From an uncultured Collinsella sp. (GTDB taxonomy: Bacteria; Actinomycetota; Coriobacteriia; Coriobacteriales; Coriobacteriaceae), in contig CABUBZ010000024.1 in the NCBI GenBank assembly GCA_902489945.1, positions 1 to 30,218 of the forward strand: a DNA stretch of 30,218 nucleotides, given 5' to 3'. This document shows positions 15,342 to 21,652 of this stretch, one piece after another. A program made the position numbers and the translations under genes. Position 1 is the first letter of the stretch; each line of letters opens with the position of its first letter. Below the pieces are notes generated by a model. It made no database searches and was not told the DNA's origin. It worked only from the letters and a program-made list of their open reading frames with translations.

Positions 15342-16883
15342 CTACTGAGTGGTGCTGAGCGAACGCCTGACCGCATCGTGCCAACCGTCCAGGTTGCGCT
15401 CGCGACGCTCAACGGACATATGGGGATGGAACGTCTTGACGATCTGGGCGTTTTGCTCCAGCTCCTCCAGATCCTCCCAATACCCAACCGCAAGACCCGC
15501 CAAGTACGCGGCACCGATTGCCGTGGTCTCCACCGTCTCGCATTGCAGTACAGGGATATCCAGCAAGTCTGCCTGGAACTGCATGATGAACTCGTTGCGC
15601 GAGGCACCGCCATCGACGGACAGGCGCTCAATCGAAAGACCCACATCCTGCTCCATGGCACGCAGCACGTCATAGCTCTGATAGGCCATGGACTCGCAAG
15701 CGGCGCGCACGATGGTCGCTCGAGTCGAAGCTCCAGTCAGACCGCATACGATGCCGCGGGCGTGCGCGTCCCACCAAGGTGCACCCAAGCCCGCAAAAGC
15801 GGGGACAAAGTAGCATCCCTCGTTATCGCCGATCGAGGAGGCGAGCTGTGCCGATTCGGATACGTTGGAGATAACGCCCATGTTGTCGCGCAGCCAGTTC
15901 ATCGTTGAGCCGGCGGCAAAAATAGAGCCCTCGAGCGCATAGCTGACCTTGCCGTCCGCAGCGATACCGATGGTGGAGACCAGGCCATTCTTGGATTCGA
16001 CGATCTCGTCGCCGGTATTCATGAGCATAAAGCAGCCCGTGCCATAGGTGTTTTTGGTCTGGCCGGGATGGAAGCAGCAGTGACCGAACAGCGACGCCTG
16101 CTGGTCGCCCGCCACACCCATGATGGGCGGCATGTTGGTCATGATGTCGCTCGCTACGCGGCCGTAGTCACCGGCGCTCCAACGGACCTCGGGCATCATG
16201 GCACGCGGGATGTCGAAGAGAGCCAGCAGGTCATCGTCCCAGTCCAGCGTATGAATATTGAAAAGCGCCGTGCGGCTGGCGTTGGTGTAGTCGGTGGCGA
16301 AGGTTTGGCCGCCGGTGAGGTTATAGATGAGCCAGGTATCGATGGTGCCAAACATGAGGTCGCCCGCTGCCGCGCTCTCGCGCGCGCCGTCGACGTTGTC
16401 GAGAATCCACTGCACCTTGGAGGCCGAGAAATACGGGTCGAGCGTAAGGCCGGTGCGGGAACGCACCAGCTCCTCGCGGCCCTGCTCGGCCAGTTTATCG
16501 ATTGTCGAGGCGGTGCGGCGACACTGCCACACGATGGCGTTGTAGATAGGCTGGCCACTCACGCGGTCCCACACCACCGTGGTCTCGCGCTGGTTGGAGA
16601 TACCGATGGCGGCGATGCGATCGGAATGGATGCCGCTCTTAAACTGGACCTCCATCATCACGCCGATCTGGCTGGCAAGCACCTCCGTGGGATCCTGCTC
16701 CACCCAGCCGGGGCGCGGGAAGCTGGTTTTGACGCTACGACGTGCCTGGGCGACAATGCAGCCGTACTCGTCGACGATGGTCGCGAGCACCGAGGTGGTG
16801 CCGCAGTCGAGCGCCATGATGTAGGAACCGCCAAAGTTAAACGAGGCATCTTCCATGCCCAGGCTGCCCAGATTCAACGACAT
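15342..16883 (-). CDS. glpK: glycerol kinase
   Basis: A 513-residue FGGY-family kinase that phosphorylates glycerol to glycerol 3-phosphate. It has the N-terminal phosphate loop ALDCGTTSVLATIVD, the substrate loop SNQRETTVVWD (Arg-Glu), the catalytic region GVAGDQQASLFGHC with its Asp, and TKNTYGTGCFML. The FGGY signature region LGAPWWDAHARG and the late SVDGGASRNEF are intact. ATG 16883 has GAAAGGTG six bases upstream and is 13 bases after tsaC stops, so the two form an operon. No glycerol facilitator or glycerol 3-phosphate dehydrogenase gene is nearby. The gene is an addition to the otherwise ancient prfA-prmC-tsaC-upp-atp order. Confidence 0.96.
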   Translation of the reverse strand: MSLNLGSLGMEDASFNFGGSYIMALDCGTTSVLATIVDEYGCIVAQARRSVKTSFPRPGWVEQDPTEVLASQIGVMMEVQFKSGIHSDRIAAIGISNQRETTVVWDRVSGQPIYNAIVWQCRRTASTIDKLAEQGREELVRSRTGLTLDPYFSASKVQWILDNVDGARESAAAGDLMFGTIDTWLIYNLTGGQTFATDYTNASRTALFNIHTLDWDDDLLALFDIPRAMMPEVRWSAGDYGRVASDIMTNMPPIMGVAGDQQASLFGHCCFHPGQTKNTYGTGCFMLMNTGDEIVESKNGLVSTIGIAADGKVSYALEGSIFAAGSTMNWLRDNMGVISNVSESAQLASSIGDNEGCYFVPAFAGLGAPWWDAHARGIVCGLTGASTRATIVRAACESMAYQSYDVLRAMEQDVGLSIERLSVDGGASRNEFIMQFQADLLDIPVLQCETVETTAIGAAYLAGLAVGYWEDLEELEQNAQIVKTFHPHMSVERRERNLDGWHDAVRRSLSTTQ

Positions 16884-16896
16884 CGCTTACACCTTT

Positions 16897-17640
16897 CTAT
16901 TGCATCGGGTCGGACAGAACCCGCTCGATCTCTGATGCGGGAAGTGCGCCTTGGCGCAGGATCTGAAGCTCGCCATGCTTAAACGTCACGATGGTCGAAG
17001 CGTCGCGGCACGGGGTCTCGCCCGCGTCGACGGCCAGATCAACCCCCTCCAGAATACGGTCCTCAACGTCGGCAAAGCTTGCCGGCGCGGGCGTGCCATG
17101 CGTATTGGCGCTGGTGCAGGCAAGAGGGCTGCCGCAGGCGCGGATGAGCGCTTGCACCACGGGCGAGGCCGAAGCGCGAAGTGCCACCGTGTCGTCGGCG
17201 GCGCGCATAAAGGTCGGCACGCAGGGGGCCGCCTTGACCACGATAGTCAGGGCACCCGGCCAGCATCGTCGGGCGAGCACGCGGGCCTCATGAGGGATAT
17301 CCACGCCATAGCGATCGAGTGCCTCGGCATCATCAACCAGCCAGGCAACCGTTTGCGTGAGCTCGCGCTGCTTGAGGGTAAAGATACGACGATAGCCGGT
17401 ACCGAGTGCGGGGACCGCGGCGCCGTTGACGGTGACCTGCGGATCGCGCGGCCACGGCAGAGGTTCACTTGTATCTTGTGGAACGGCATCCGAGAAGACG
17501 TTGACTGCCACGGCGACACCGTAGACCGTCTCGGTTGGAATAAGCGCCAGGCCACCGCGACCGAGTAGCTCGGCCGTACGCTCGACGGCGAGCCGATGCG
17601 GCTCACGCGTTCCCTCGAATACCCGATAGACCGTCTGCAT
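16897..17640 (-). CDS. tsaC: threonylcarbamoyl-AMP synthase (Sua5/YciO/YrdC family)
   Basis: A 247-residue protein that makes threonylcarbamoyl-AMP from threonine, bicarbonate and ATP for the t6A modification of ANN-decoding tRNAs. It has the entry motif LIPTETVYGVAV (about 34-45), the basic motif TLKQRE, RRCWPGALTIVV, and the C-terminal SANTHG and STIVTF elements. Between PTETVYG and the basic motif there are some 25 more residues than in typical members (from DAVPQDTS to about PALGTG). There is no C-terminal Sua5 domain. The ATG at 17640 has AAGGGG rather far upstream (about 12 bases). It is followed by glpK; in Bacillus the homologue ywlC also follows prmC. Confidence 0.92.
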   Translation of the reverse strand: MQTVYRVFEGTREPHRLAVERTAELLGRGGLALIPTETVYGVAVAVNVFSDAVPQDTSEPLPWPRDPQVTVNGAAVPALGTGYRRIFTLKQRELTQTVAWLVDDAEALDRYGVDIPHEARVLARRCWPGALTIVVKAAPCVPTFMRAADDTVALRASASPVVQALIRACGSPLACTSANTHGTPAPASFADVEDRILEGVDLAVDAGETPCRDASTIVTFKHGELQILRQGALPASEIERVLSDPMQ

Positions 17641-17774
17641 GTGTATGCCAGCCCCTTACGCTCTGGTGCAAGTTTATTTACTGTGGGGCATTCTCGCACG
17701 AAACGTTCAACCTATTTGCCCAGAGCGCATGTTGGTTTGGTGAGCGGCTCTAGTAGTCGGTGAAAGTGAGGGGG

Positions 17775-18221
17775 TTATTGGACTGCGACGAACTTCTTTG
17801 GCCTGCCGGCGTGGCGTTCTTGGGCGGCGTAGCGCTCGATGCTGTCTATCGTTATCATCCGACGGCCGTCGACGAGTTCAACATCGAGCTTTCCGGCTTT
17901 GACCAGCGCGGTAATCCGCGGAGCGGAAACTTTGAGGTCCAGAGCTGCGTCTTTAAATGTTCGGCACGCCGCTTCCCGAGCGTCCTCGTGGTCGATTTCG
18001 ACTGAAAGGGTCACGACCTCGGCCGAGCGTTCGTACCCTGCCGGAGTCAAACCGTTGTTGAGGTCGTCGGCCAAAAACGCCATCAGTGCCTCGGTGGCAT
18101 GGGCAATCGCTTCTTCGCGCGTATCGCCATCGGCAAAGGCGCCGGGAATCTGCGGGAAGCTAGCGCAGTAACCGTCGTCTTCTTTTATGAGAACGCAGTC
18201 ATAGGTAAATCGCTGCCTCAT
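17775..18221 (-). CDS. hicB: HicB-family antitoxin with an excisionase-like DNA-binding tail
   Basis: A 148-residue antitoxin expected to bind and block the HicA toxin and repress its own promoter. The N-terminal part (about 1-55) is the HicB partial RNase H fold: YDCVLIKEDDGYCASFPQIPG followed by a helix. The C-terminal part (about 88-133) reads KDAALDLKVSAPRITALVKAG and then VDGRRMITIDSIERYA. This resembles the winged helix of excisionase/HTH_17 proteins rather than the ribbon-helix-helix or Cro-type domain common in HicB. ATG 18221 has GGAGG four bases upstream and lies 11 bases after hicA stops. The family call is firm; the domain call for the tail is my reading. Confidence 0.87.
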   Translation of the reverse strand: MRQRFTYDCVLIKEDDGYCASFPQIPGAFADGDTREEAIAHATEALMAFLADDLNNGLTPAGYERSAEVVTLSVEIDHEDAREAACRTFKDAALDLKVSAPRITALVKAGKLDVELVDGRRMITIDSIERYAAQERHAGRPKKFVAVQ

Positions 18222-18232
18222 TTTGCCTCCAA

Positions 18233-18418
18233 CTACCATCCAGCTTGGCGACGAATACTTGCCCACGTGCCCTTCTTTGGTCGATCACCACCAGAACCGT
18301 TCACGGTGACAACGCGGTCACCAGAAACATACTTAGCATGACTACCGACTTGCGCGACCTTCACGAATCCATCGTGCTTGAGTAGGGCAATGATTTCCCG
18401 AAAGGTAGGAGGTTGCAT
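18233..18418 (-). CDS. hicA: HicA-family toxin (mRNA interferase)
   Basis: A 61-residue double-stranded-RNA-binding-fold toxin that cleaves mRNA in translation-independent fashion when the antitoxin is lost. It has the family pattern of a short helix, REIIALLKHDGFVKV, then VGSHAKYV, whose His27 is the catalytic residue, then a beta strand, and KKGTWASIRRQAGW at the end. The toxin precedes the antitoxin, the usual hicAB order. Start ATG 18418 has AAAGAGG upstream. An AT-rich promoter and palindrome lie immediately upstream. The pair interrupts the conserved prmC-tsaC neighbourhood, so it was probably acquired. Confidence 0.9.
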   Translation of the reverse strand: MQPPTFREIIALLKHDGFVKVAQVGSHAKYVSGDRVVTVNGSGGDRPKKGTWASIRRQAGW

Positions 18419-18442
18419 GGGCCGACCTCTTTCAGCCGTCCT

Positions 18443-18464
18443 AATTATAAACTACTTTATAATT
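18443..18464. promoter_or_regulatory. candidate HicB operator, perfect palindrome
   Basis: AATTATAAA and TTTATAATT form perfect 9-bp arms around a 4-base centre. The palindrome covers the -10 element of the hicA promoter, so bound protein would block transcription. HicB is the obvious candidate for autoregulation. Confidence 0.65.
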
Positions 18465-18472
18465 TTTGCTAA
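18444..18472 (-). promoter_or_regulatory. hicAB promoter
   Basis: On the minus strand, TTAGCA (18467-18472) and a consensus TATAAT (18444-18449) are spaced 17 bases apart, about 25 bases before the hicA start. It lies in an AT-rich patch that stands out from its surroundings. Confidence 0.7.
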
Positions 18473-18486
18473 CCAGTTAATAAATG

Positions 18487-19737
18487 TTACTGGCGCTGTT
18501 TGGGCTCGGTGACGATGGCTCGAACGATGCGGGGACGATCGGTAAGGTCGCGGACGATGCGCACGTCCGAGAGACCCGCCTGGCGGCAGAGCTCGGCGGC
18601 GGCGTCGAGGGCGCCCTCGTAGAGCTCGCAGGCAAACAGGCCGCCGGCGCGCAGCATATAGGGCGCCGCATTGAGCAGGCGGCGGAAGATATCGAGGCCG
18701 TCGGCACCGCCCTCGAGCGCCAAATCGGGCTCGAAGTCCTTGACCTCGTGCGGTAGCGAGCGCATGACGTCAGTCGGAATGTAGGGCGGGTTGGAGACGA
18801 GCACGTCGAAGGTGCCCCATTCCTCGCGGGGGATAGAGCTCACCAGGTTTGTGAGGTTGAAGGCGACCTCATCGGACGTAAGCCCGAGCGCGTCGCGGTT
18901 TTTGGTGGCCAGGTCGATGGCACGCGGCTCGATATCGGTAGCGGTGCAGACGACATGCCCGCAGCGCTCCCAGGCAAGGGAAAGCGAGATGCAGCCCGTG
19001 CCGCAGCCGACCTCGAGAACGCGGGCAGTGCGGGGCTCGACCGGAGCGGGCGCGGCGGCATCCTCCGTCAGAGACGCCTCGTGGTCGGCGCCTTCGATGG
19101 CAATGCCGTATTCGTCGAGCTCGGGCTCAGCGGCCTCCTCGGCCTCGGTCTCTGCTGCCTGCGCGGCGGCTTCCTCGGCCTCGCGATCGGCCAGTTCCTC
19201 GGCATAGGCGCGGCTGCCCAGTACATCGCTACCCAACGCCGCCTCGTCGGCAGCTGTGAGGTTGGCGGCACGGCGCTCGGCCGTCGCTCGCTCGTCGGCC
19301 AATGCGGCTTCGGCCTTGCGCGCTTGCTCGACTTCATCGTTCCAGGGCAGCTCAACGCGCTGACGGGCGGCAGCCTCGGGACTCAGCACCTCGGCATCCA
19401 GATAATTGAGGACTTCCTCGACGAGCATCTCGGTCTCGGGACGCGGAATGAGTACGCCGGGGGCACACGCGACGTCGATCATGCGGAACTGCGTGCTGCC
19501 GGTGATGTACTGCAGCGGCTCGCCCTTGGCGCGGCGGACGACCGCCGCGTGCATGGTCTCGAGCTGCGCCGCATCGAGCGTCTCGTCCATACGCATATAT
19601 AAGTCGATGCGCGCCAGACCCGTGGCTGCGCACAGCAGCCATTCGGCAGAAAGACGGGGATGCTCCTCACCGCGCTCGGCCAGGTACTCCTTGGTCCACT
19701 CGAGACAACGCTTGATGGTCCAGATCTCGTTTGCCAT
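18487..19737 (-). CDS. prmC: peptide chain release factor N5-glutamine methyltransferase with a large acidic insertion
   Basis: A 416-residue protein that methylates the Gln of the GGQ motif in release factors RF1 and RF2, using S-adenosylmethionine. The N-terminal helical domain (about 1-110, with GEPLQYITGSTQF and VLIPRPETE) and the methyltransferase domain (from about 237, with LEVGCGTGCISLSL and the catalytic SNPPYIP) are intact. Between them lie about 120 residues (116-236) where the family normally has 10-15. This stretch is rich in Ala and Glu, probably helical then disordered, and explains why the protein is much longer than the usual 280 residues. ATG 19737 has GGGGAGG six bases upstream. 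Its substrate gene, prfA, is next upstream but 600 bp away. Confidence 0.93.
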   Translation of the reverse strand: MANEIWTIKRCLEWTKEYLAERGEEHPRLSAEWLLCAATGLARIDLYMRMDETLDAAQLETMHAAVVRRAKGEPLQYITGSTQFRMIDVACAPGVLIPRPETEMLVEEVLNYLDAEVLSPEAAARQRVELPWNDEVEQARKAEAALADERATAERRAANLTAADEAALGSDVLGSRAYAEELADREAEEAAAQAAETEAEEAAEPELDEYGIAIEGADHEASLTEDAAAPAPVEPRTARVLEVGCGTGCISLSLAWERCGHVVCTATDIEPRAIDLATKNRDALGLTSDEVAFNLTNLVSSIPREEWGTFDVLVSNPPYIPTDVMRSLPHEVKDFEPDLALEGGADGLDIFRRLLNAAPYMLRAGGLFACELYEGALDAAAELCRQAGLSDVRIVRDLTDRPRIVRAIVTEPKQRQ

Positions 19738-19933
19738 GGGGTCCTCCCCTCTTAAGCGCCAGGCGGCGCGCGAATGTCGGAGCAGATTGTACGCGAGGCC
19801 AGCGCTTGGCAAGAGACGATTGAAGGCGATTATCGAGAATCAGCCCAGAATTTTGCACCGGGCTCGCTCAAAGTGTTCATTCGCCGACGTCTAGATTTGC
19901 ATTCGTCAAGCTTTTGGCAAGGTTGCCCCAAAA

Positions 19934-19952
19934 CTAACCAATATCTAACCAA
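19934..19952. repeat. tandem direct repeat CTAACCAA, 11-bp period
   Basis: Two identical 8-mers are separated by TAT. The 11-bp period places both on the same DNA face, as in binding sites of response-regulator dimers. It lies about 200 bases upstream of prmC. Confidence 0.45.
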
Positions 19953-19968
19953 ACGCTTGCCACATCAC

Positions 19969-19987
19969 TTGACGCGCAACGCGTCAA
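19969..19987. repeat. inverted repeat TTGACGCG-CAA-CGCGTCAA
   Basis: Perfect 8-bp arms with a 3-base centre, 16 bases from the CTAACCAA direct repeats. A possible operator; no regulator can be named. Confidence 0.45.
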
Positions 19988-20129
19988 AAATCACCCCGCG
20001 ACTTCTTGGACGATTTTTCGAGCAATATTTTCAATTGCAGATGCATACCGTTAATTGCTTTCAGCAGGTAGACAGCTTAAAGTCTATCAAAGACGATTGA
20101 ATAACATCTCAAAGCAATAAGCCCAACCT

Positions 20130-20156
20130 AGTCGTTTAAGAACGTCCCCAATGACC
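20130..20156. repeat. REP-like hairpin next to structured copy B
   Basis: AGTCGTT and AATGACC pair imperfectly around TAAGAACGTCCCC. The 25 bases from 20131 match 4592-4616 almost exactly. It lies 31 bases from the start of structured copy B, and its relative at 4591-4617 lies 22 bases from copy A. Confidence 0.75.
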
Positions 20157-20187
20157 ACCTCTAAGGCGCCGCAGGTTGAGCATAAGT

Positions 20188-20332
20188 CAGCGAAAACGCC
20201 CCTAAGCGAGCAAGGTGACGTGAAAGAGGAGGGAAGCGTACTTCGGTACGCGACCGACGATTGAACGTCAGTTTGCCGCTTAGGGGCGTTTGCAGCGTCG
20301 AGCCGTTACGCGGTTTGGTAAAACCGCGTAAC
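20188..20332 (-). ncRNA. structured repeat element, copy B (3' UTR of prfA)
   Basis: Core 20188-20299, flanked by CAGCG and GCAGCGTC. The outer helix is a perfect 15-bp pairing of 20194-20208 with 20277-20291 and has no sequence resemblance to that of copy A. The conserved helix is TGACGT 20216-20221 with ACGTCA 20265-20270. The inner hairpin GCGTAC-TTCG-GTACGC (20236-20251) has, on the plus strand, the very stable C(UUCG)G loop. The terminal hairpin 20305-20332 is identical to that of copy A and starts 3 bases from the prfA stop codon. The coding strand is uncertain; I list minus because of its position behind prfA. Confidence 0.65.
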
Positions 20333-20335
20333 CCA

Positions 20336-21403
20336 CTACACGGCCTGTGCCAGCTTCTCGGCTCGCTCGGCGGCGGCAAGTGCCTCGATGACAGTGCCGA
20401 GCTGATCGCCCAGAAGGACGCCGTTGTAGGTGGAGTTGAAGCCGATACGGTGATCGGTCACGCGATCCTGGGGCTGGTTATAGGTACGGATCTTCTCGGA
20501 ACGGTTGCCGTGGCCAATCTGGCTCTGGCGCTCGGCGCCGAGCTCGGCCTGCTGCTTCTCGAGCTCCATCTCGTACAGACGGGCGCGCAGCATCTGCATG
20601 CAGACCTCACGGTTCTGAATCTGGGAGCGCTGCTCCTGCGACTGCACAACGGTGTTGGTGGGCAGGTGGGTGATGCGCACGGCGGAGTAGGTGGTGTTAA
20701 CGCACTGACCACCAGGGCCGGAGGCACAGTAGGTATCGATGCGCAGATCGGATTGGTTGATCTGGACGTCGATCTCCTCGGCCTCGGGAAGCACGGCGAC
20801 GGTTGCCGTTGAGGTCTGGATGCGGCCCTGGGACTCGGTCTTGGGAACGCGCTGGACGCGGTGCACGCCGGATTCGAACTTCATGACGGAGTAGACGCGG
20901 TCGCCCTCGACCTTGAACTCGATGGACTTAAAGCCGCCGGCCTCGCTGGGGCTGGAATCGAGCACGGTGGTCTTCCAGCCGCGCGACTCGCAAAAGCGCT
21001 GGTACATCTTGTACAGGTCGCCGGCGAAGATGGCCGCCTCGTCGCCACCGGCGGCGGAGCGGATCTCGACGATGGTGTTCTTGTCGTCGTTGGGGTCGCT
21101 CGGGATGAGCATGTACTTAATGTCTTCCTCGAGCTGGGGAAGCTTGGCCTCGTTCTCGGAGATGTCCATCTGGAGCATCTCCTTCTCATCGGCATCGGTG
21201 GTATCGTGCAGCATTTCCTTGGCGGCCTCGATGTCATCGAGCGCGCCGATGTACTCGCGCGAGGCGGCAATGAGGTCGGACTGGTGCGCGTACTCCTTGT
21301 TGAGACGCGTAAACTCCTTGATATCGGAGGCGACGGCCGGGTCGGAGAGCTTCTTCTCGAGCTCCTCGTAGGCCTTGATGATCTTTTCGAGCTTGTCGCG
21401 CAT
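20336..21403 (-). CDS. prfA: peptide chain release factor 1
   Basis: A 355-residue factor that reads UAA and UAG stop codons in the ribosomal A site and triggers peptide release. The stop-codon tripeptide is PKT (187-189, in RVQRVPKTESQGRI), of the RF1 type. The GGQ motif is at 231-233 within CASGPGGQCVNTTYSAVRITH. Cys after GGQ and Tyr before SAVRI replace residues that are usually His/Gly/Ser and Asp. Gln233 is the methylation target of the prmC product. ATG 21403 has AAGGAG seven bases upstream. It is followed by structured copy B rather than directly by prmC. Confidence 0.96.
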   Translation of the reverse strand: MRDKLEKIIKAYEELEKKLSDPAVASDIKEFTRLNKEYAHQSDLIAASREYIGALDDIEAAKEMLHDTTDADEKEMLQMDISENEAKLPQLEEDIKYMLIPSDPNDDKNTIVEIRSAAGGDEAAIFAGDLYKMYQRFCESRGWKTTVLDSSPSEAGGFKSIEFKVEGDRVYSVMKFESGVHRVQRVPKTESQGRIQTSTATVAVLPEAEEIDVQINQSDLRIDTYCASGPGGQCVNTTYSAVRITHLPTNTVVQSQEQRSQIQNREVCMQMLRARLYEMELEKQQAELGAERQSQIGHGNRSEKIRTYNQPQDRVTDHRIGFNSTYNGVLLGDQLGTVIEALAAAERAEKLAQAV

Positions 21404-21484
21404 GGCAGGACTCCTTTATATGCGTGAAGGTGAAAATCGGCAGAGTTGATGGGGCGCATGGCGCCACTGCGGGGGTAAGCCCGG

Positions 21485-21517
21485 CTAGAACATGTCGATC
21501 TTCAGATACATGCGCAT
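21485..21517 (-). other. possible leader peptide upstream of prfA
   Basis: On the minus strand a tiny frame reads MRMYLKIDMF then stop, ending 81 bases before prfA. AAGGG lies six bases before the inner ATG (21511). A stem of TGTATGGG with CCCATACA precedes it. It could be a translated leader or mere chance; there is no conservation evidence here. Confidence 0.25.
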
Positions 21518-21604
21518 CCCTTCGTGTATGGGGTACATAGTTGCGGTCTAACCCATACATGATAGCGTGCGCAGGCAAACCTGCATATAACCCGCACGGA
21601 TTGA

Positions 21605-21637
21605 TTGGTGCAAACAAACCTGACCCCATTGCACCAA
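21605..21637. repeat. REP-like palindrome TTGGTGCAA/TTGCACCAA
   Basis: Perfect 9-bp arms enclose ACAAACCTGACCCCA. The same design, with one changed pair and loop AACCTGTCCCCC, occurs at 26137-26169. It lies between the M20 peptidase gene and prfA, upstream of prfA. Confidence 0.7.
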
Positions 21638-21652
21638 GGGCTTGCTTTTTGG

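Larger units (their letters stand above)
19738..20129. other. AT-richer non-coding stretch upstream of prmC
   Basis: About 390 bp with visibly lower GC than the neighbours. It holds two direct repeats CTAACCAA (19934-19941 and 19945-19952) exactly 11 bp apart, one helical turn, and an inverted repeat TTGACGCG/CGCGTCAA at 19969-19987. These could be regulator sites for prmC. The only sizeable plus-strand open frame here does not look like a real protein. I found no convincing promoter. Confidence 0.45.

Noticed and set aside
19774..20100. A 108-codon plus-strand frame in the prmC upstream gap
   Set aside because: It begins inside the prmC leader, has no ribosome site, and its composition is random-looking. 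Treated as non-coding.
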